Positions 15,956 through 18,587 of a stretch of DNA of 18,587 nt are shown piece by piece (the stretch's first letter is position 1; every line of letters starts with the position of its first letter). This stretch comes from Clostridia bacterium (GTDB lineage Bacteria; Bacillota; Clostridia; Oscillospirales; Butyricicoccaceae), in the NCBI GenBank assembly GCA_017552495.1, contig JAFZPW010000057.1, positions 1-18,587 of the forward strand, given 5' to 3'. The position numbers and the translations under genes are program-made. The notes beneath the pieces were generated by a model, which saw only the letters and a list, made by a program, of their open reading frames with translations, did not search any database and was not told the DNA's origin.

Positions 15956-17027
15956 TTGTGCCCGCTCCTTTCTGTTGCGGAACGGGGCGGAGCAGGGCGT
16001 TCAAGCCCTGTTCCAGCACCCGGGACATGGAAAAATCGTACCCGCCCAAAAGTCCCCTGGGTCGGAAAATCATCATAAGCACCAGTATCAGGGAATAAGC
16101 CACCATCCGGTAGTCGGCGACCGAACGCAAAAGTTCGGGCAGAACGGTAAGCACGCCGGCGGAAAGAATCGACCCGGTCATCGAGCCCATTCCGCCCAGT
16201 ACAACCATTCCAAGAATCTCAATGGATTTCATGAACTTAAAGGTGGATGGATAGAGCGAGCCCAGATAGCCCGCGTAAAGGCATCCGGCCACACCGGCCA
16301 GCATGGCGGAAAACACGAAGGCCAGCGTTTTGTAATACGTGACCCGGATGCCCACGCTTTCGGCAGCGATTTCGCTCTCCCGGATCGAAAGGATGGCCCG
16401 GCCATGGCGGGATTTCATCAGCATATGGATCAGTCCGCAGCAGAGGATCACACAGACGAATACCAGCGTAAAATCAGAAAATTTGGGAATGCGTTTCAAT
16501 CCCGCCGCTCCGTAAGTGAGCTTAAAGCCCAAAACCGAGTCGATATTGGTCAGCACAACCCGGATGATCTCGCCAAAGCCCAAGGTGATGATGGCCAGAT
16601 AATCGCCCTTGAGCCGCAGAGCGGGTATCCCGATGACCAGTCCAAAGACGCCCGCCGTCAGCGCGGAAAAAAGCAGCGCCGCCAGAACATAAGGAAGGGC
16701 GGCTGCCATCTTGTCCGCGGCAATCAACCCGGCGGCAGGCGTGCTCCGCATCCATATCCCGCCGGCATAGGCGCCCACCGCCATAAAACCCGCGTGTCCC
16801 AGCGGGAGCTGCCCCAGATATCCGGTGGCCACGTTGAGCGAAACGGCAAGGATCATGTTGATTCCCGCCATGATAATGATCCCGCTCCAATAATTGGTGA
16901 TCGAGCCTGCGCGGATCAGTCCGAAGAACAAAAGCCAGAGCCCGCCGATCAACGTCAGATTCATGCAATAACGCATCGGCGTGGGAATACGGATGGGTGC
17001 GGTTTTTTTCTCAGATTGATGGTCCAT
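15936..17027 (-). CDS. livM: Branched-chain amino acid ABC transporter permease LivM
   Basis: Membrane subunit that forms the channel with LivH; 363 residues. A cytoplasmic N-terminal tail (MDHQSEKKTAPIRIPTP) precedes the first helix, then about eight to ten membrane segments. Family marks are SLNVATGYLGQLPLGHAGFM, LRLKGDYLAIITLGFGEIIR (with the GDY and GFGE pattern of LivM) and FRPRGLLGG near the end. AAAAGGGG precedes the ATG on the minus strand. It is 12 nt downstream of livH and overlaps the livG start. Confidence 0.95.
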   Translation of the reverse strand: MDHQSEKKTAPIRIPTPMRYCMNLTLIGGLWLLFFGLIRAGSITNYWSGIIIMAGINMILAVSLNVATGYLGQLPLGHAGFMAVGAYAGGIWMRSTPAAGLIAADKMAAALPYVLAALLFSALTAGVFGLVIGIPALRLKGDYLAIITLGFGEIIRVVLTNIDSVLGFKLTYGAAGLKRIPKFSDFTLVFVCVILCCGLIHMLMKSRHGRAILSIRESEIAAESVGIRVTYYKTLAFVFSAMLAGVAGCLYAGYLGSLYPSTFKFMKSIEILGMVVLGGMGSMTGSILSAGVLTVLPELLRSVADYRMVAYSLILVLMMIFRPRGLLGGYDFSMSRVLEQGLNALLRPVPQQKGAGTNERSAK

Positions 17028-17039
17028 ATCGTACCCCTT

Positions 17040-17924
17040 TTACAACTTTTCAGGAATCTTCTTGCCTAAGATTCCGGCGGGTTTGACCAGCAGCACCACA
17101 ATAAGTACGGCGAAAACCACGCCGTCCTTCCACTCGGAAAGCCCGCCTGCAGAAACGAGAGCCTCCAGCAGACCGATGGAAAATCCGCCCAGCATGGCGC
17201 CGGGGATCGAGCCGATCCCGCCCAGCACCGCCGCCACAAATGCTTTGAGTCCCAGCATGGAGCCCATGGTGGGGGAAGCCTGTGGATAAGCGCACAGATA
17301 GAGAACCGATCCGATGCCTGCGAGAGCGGAACCTACGGCAAAGGTAAAGGAGATCGTTTTATTTAAACTAATGCCCATGAGTTGAGCCGCGCCCATATCT
17401 TCCGAAACGGCGCGCATGGCTTTGCCCAGCTTGGTTTTTTTGACCATCAGCGTCAGGCCGACCATGGCGATCACCGACACGAGAATTGTGATTAACGCGG
17501 CATAACTGACGGTGGCGTTTCCCAGCGTCAGGACGCCTCGAACGAAGGGATCCATGCTCTTTGTGTCCGCGCCAAAAATCAATTGCGCGCCGTTTTCCAG
17601 CAGAAACGAGATCCCGATGGCGGTAATCAGCAACGAAAGCCTAGGTGCGCTCCGCAGCGGCGTATAAGCGATTTTTTCCACCAAAACGCCCAGCGCCGTG
17701 CTGATCAGGATGGCCAACGCCACCGAAACGACCGGGTGAAGATGGAAGGCTGTCATCGCATAAAACGCCGTATAAGCACCCACCATGATGAGATCGCCGT
17801 GGGCAAAGTTCAGCAGCAGAATGATGCCGTATACCATGCTGTAGCCCAAAGCCACCAGCGCGTAAACCGAACCCGCCTGAAGTCCGTTGACAATCTGAGA
17901 AAAGGCCAGAGACAGCCAATTCAT
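17040..17924 (-). CDS. livH: Branched-chain amino acid ABC transporter permease LivH
   Basis: Second channel subunit, 294 residues, standard length. The N-terminus IVNGLQAGSVYALVALGYSM and the following LLLNFAHGDLIMVGAY are hallmarks of LivH. The coupling region AVSEDMGAAQLMGISLNKTI and GLKAFVAAVLGGIGSIPGAM also match the family. Around eight membrane helices can be seen. AAAGGGGGA lies before the ATG at 17924. It is separated from livK by a 117-bp gap with three hairpins, while livM follows after only 12 nt. Confidence 0.95.
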   Translation of the reverse strand: MNWLSLAFSQIVNGLQAGSVYALVALGYSMVYGIILLLNFAHGDLIMVGAYTAFYAMTAFHLHPVVSVALAILISTALGVLVEKIAYTPLRSAPRLSLLITAIGISFLLENGAQLIFGADTKSMDPFVRGVLTLGNATVSYAALITILVSVIAMVGLTLMVKKTKLGKAMRAVSEDMGAAQLMGISLNKTISFTFAVGSALAGIGSVLYLCAYPQASPTMGSMLGLKAFVAAVLGGIGSIPGAMLGGFSIGLLEALVSAGGLSEWKDGVVFAVLIVVLLVKPAGILGKKIPEKL

Positions 17925-17961
17925 GGATGATTCCCCCTTTGATTAATGAAAGAATTCCTGC

Positions 17962-18028
17962 GCGAAACGCTTTCGCCCGTTCCGCGCCGCCCAGCGGCGC
18001 ATTTTTGTTTTACGGCAGAGTTGCCGTA
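17962..18028. promoter_or_regulatory. Three hairpins between livK and livH
   Basis: Three perfect stems lie in the gap: GCGAAA/TTTCGC (17962-17967/17971-17976), GCGCCGC/GCGGCGC (17984-17990/17994-18000) and TACGGCA/TGCCGTA (18011-18017/18022-18028). In the direction of the liv operon (minus strand) none is followed by a T-tract. They therefore probably stabilise or partly separate the livK message rather than end it. On the plus strand the middle stem is followed by ATTTTTGTTTT (18001-18010) and would look like an intrinsic terminator for antisense transcription. Confidence 0.6.
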
Positions 18029-18041
18029 TCCATGCTGCGGA

Positions 18042-18587
18042 TCAATACATTTCTTTGAAGGCTTCGTCGCCGCCGGTGAGCTCAATGATGGCAGCTTCTT
18101 TGATGGGATTGTTCTTTGCGTCAAAGGAATAAGCGCCGGTGATTCCCGCGACACCGCGCATGGAGGCGATTGCATCCCGCACAGCGTCCCGGTATTCCTT
18201 TGTGCCTGGCGTCAGTCCCGCCGCCTCGGCCTTTTCCAGTCCGTAGCAAATAATCATGGCCGCGTCATAAGCCAGTGGAGCAAACATATTGGGAACGGCA
18301 TCCACATTCCAGGTTTTGCAGTAATCCTGTTCAAACTGCTTCACACTGTCGCTTCCCGGCGCATAGCCGGAGCAATATAACGTTCCTTCCAGATCCGCCG
18401 CAGAGGCATAATCCTTTACGGAACTGAAGCCGTCCGCCCCCAGAAAGATTGCCTTGCAGCCGGCGGCGCGGGCCGCCGTGATGGCCAGACCGGCTTCACC
18501 ATAATAAATGGGTGCAAAAACCACGTCGGGATTTTTGACGGCGATGTTGGTCATGGCGGGTTTGAAGTCTACCTCACCGGCGGCGAA
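18042..18587 (-). CDS. livK: Branched-chain amino acid binding protein LivK/LivJ type (5' partial)
   Basis: C-terminal part of the extracytoplasmic binding protein of the importer. 181 residues are visible. The frame stays open to the window edge (FAAGEVDFKPAMTN), so the Met at 18554 is internal and the signal peptide lies outside. Family marks of the type I periplasmic binding fold are NPDVVFAPIYYGEAGLAI, AIFLGADGFSS, MFAPLAYDAAMIICYGLEKA and GITGAYSFDAKNNPIKEAAI. It is the first gene of livKHMGF seen here; its promoter is not in the window. The exact ligand cannot be read from the sequence. Confidence 0.93.
   Translation of the reverse strand, partial: FAAGEVDFKPAMTNIAVKNPDVVFAPIYYGEAGLAITAARAAGCKAIFLGADGFSSVKDYASAADLEGTLYCSGYAPGSDSVKQFEQDYCKTWNVDAVPNMFAPLAYDAAMIICYGLEKAEAAGLTPGTKEYRDAVRDAIASMRGVAGITGAYSFDAKNNPIKEAAIIELTGGDEAFKEMY

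Noticed and set aside
15726..17069. Long plus-strand open frame opposite livG and livM, beginning with residues like LPAPFGPI
   Set aside because: That residue pattern is the familiar antisense shadow of an ABC Walker A motif; both liv genes on the other strand are unmistakable.

Overview
The window looks like chromosomal DNA of a fairly GC-rich Bacillota (Firmicutes) bacterium, most likely a member of the Clostridia. The evidence is a Gram-positive-type replicative polymerase PolC, an AddAB (not RecBCD) recombination nuclease, strong AGGAGG-type ribosome binding sites, a near-consensus sigma-A promoter and a lipoprotein signal with a lipobox. I cannot name the genus from sequence alone. No IS element, CRISPR array, tRNA or rRNA is visible.

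Layout. 1-3648: polC, whose 5' end lies outside the window. 3717-4174: a small DUF1648-like membrane protein gene broken by two frameshifts. 4214-11142: addB and addA, overlapping by 4 bp. 11143-11661: a long leader region holding a strong promoter, a 38-codon Met-rich leader peptide ORF and a strong intrinsic terminator. 11662-14317: a methionine ABC transporter operon (metQ-metN-metI). 14321-14347: a terminator usable in both directions. 14395-18587 on the minus strand: a branched-chain amino acid transporter operon in the order livK (partial)-livH-livM-livG-livF, convergent with the met operon.

Two things stand out, both in the methionine operon. First, MetQ is circularly permuted. After its signal peptide and lipobox, the protein begins with what is normally the C-terminal half of MetQ (motifs IAVPNDTTN, DIVENPKN, AVINSNYA). 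It then runs through a 19-residue linker into what is normally the N-terminal half (ATPTPHAEIL, EFTDYVQPN, YFQHVPYL, HVEPMGLY), and it stops just before the point where the usual protein would continue. Second, the operon appears to be controlled by ribosome-mediated attenuation. A TTGACA-17-TATGAT promoter drives a short ORF with an excellent RBS in which 10 of residues 7-23 are methionine. A GC-rich hairpin with a T-tract follows 24 nt after its stop codon, and alternative pairings that could prevent the hairpin are visible. Known Met control in Bacillota is mostly by SAM riboswitches and T-boxes, and neither is seen here.

How the genes work together: MetQ captures methionine at the membrane, MetI carries it across and MetN hydrolyses ATP. 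The NIL domain of MetN is expected to shut transport down when internal methionine is high, so the leader peptide and NIL would give two layers of methionine feedback. LivKHMGF is a parallel amino acid importer. PolC and AddAB belong to replication and double-strand break repair.
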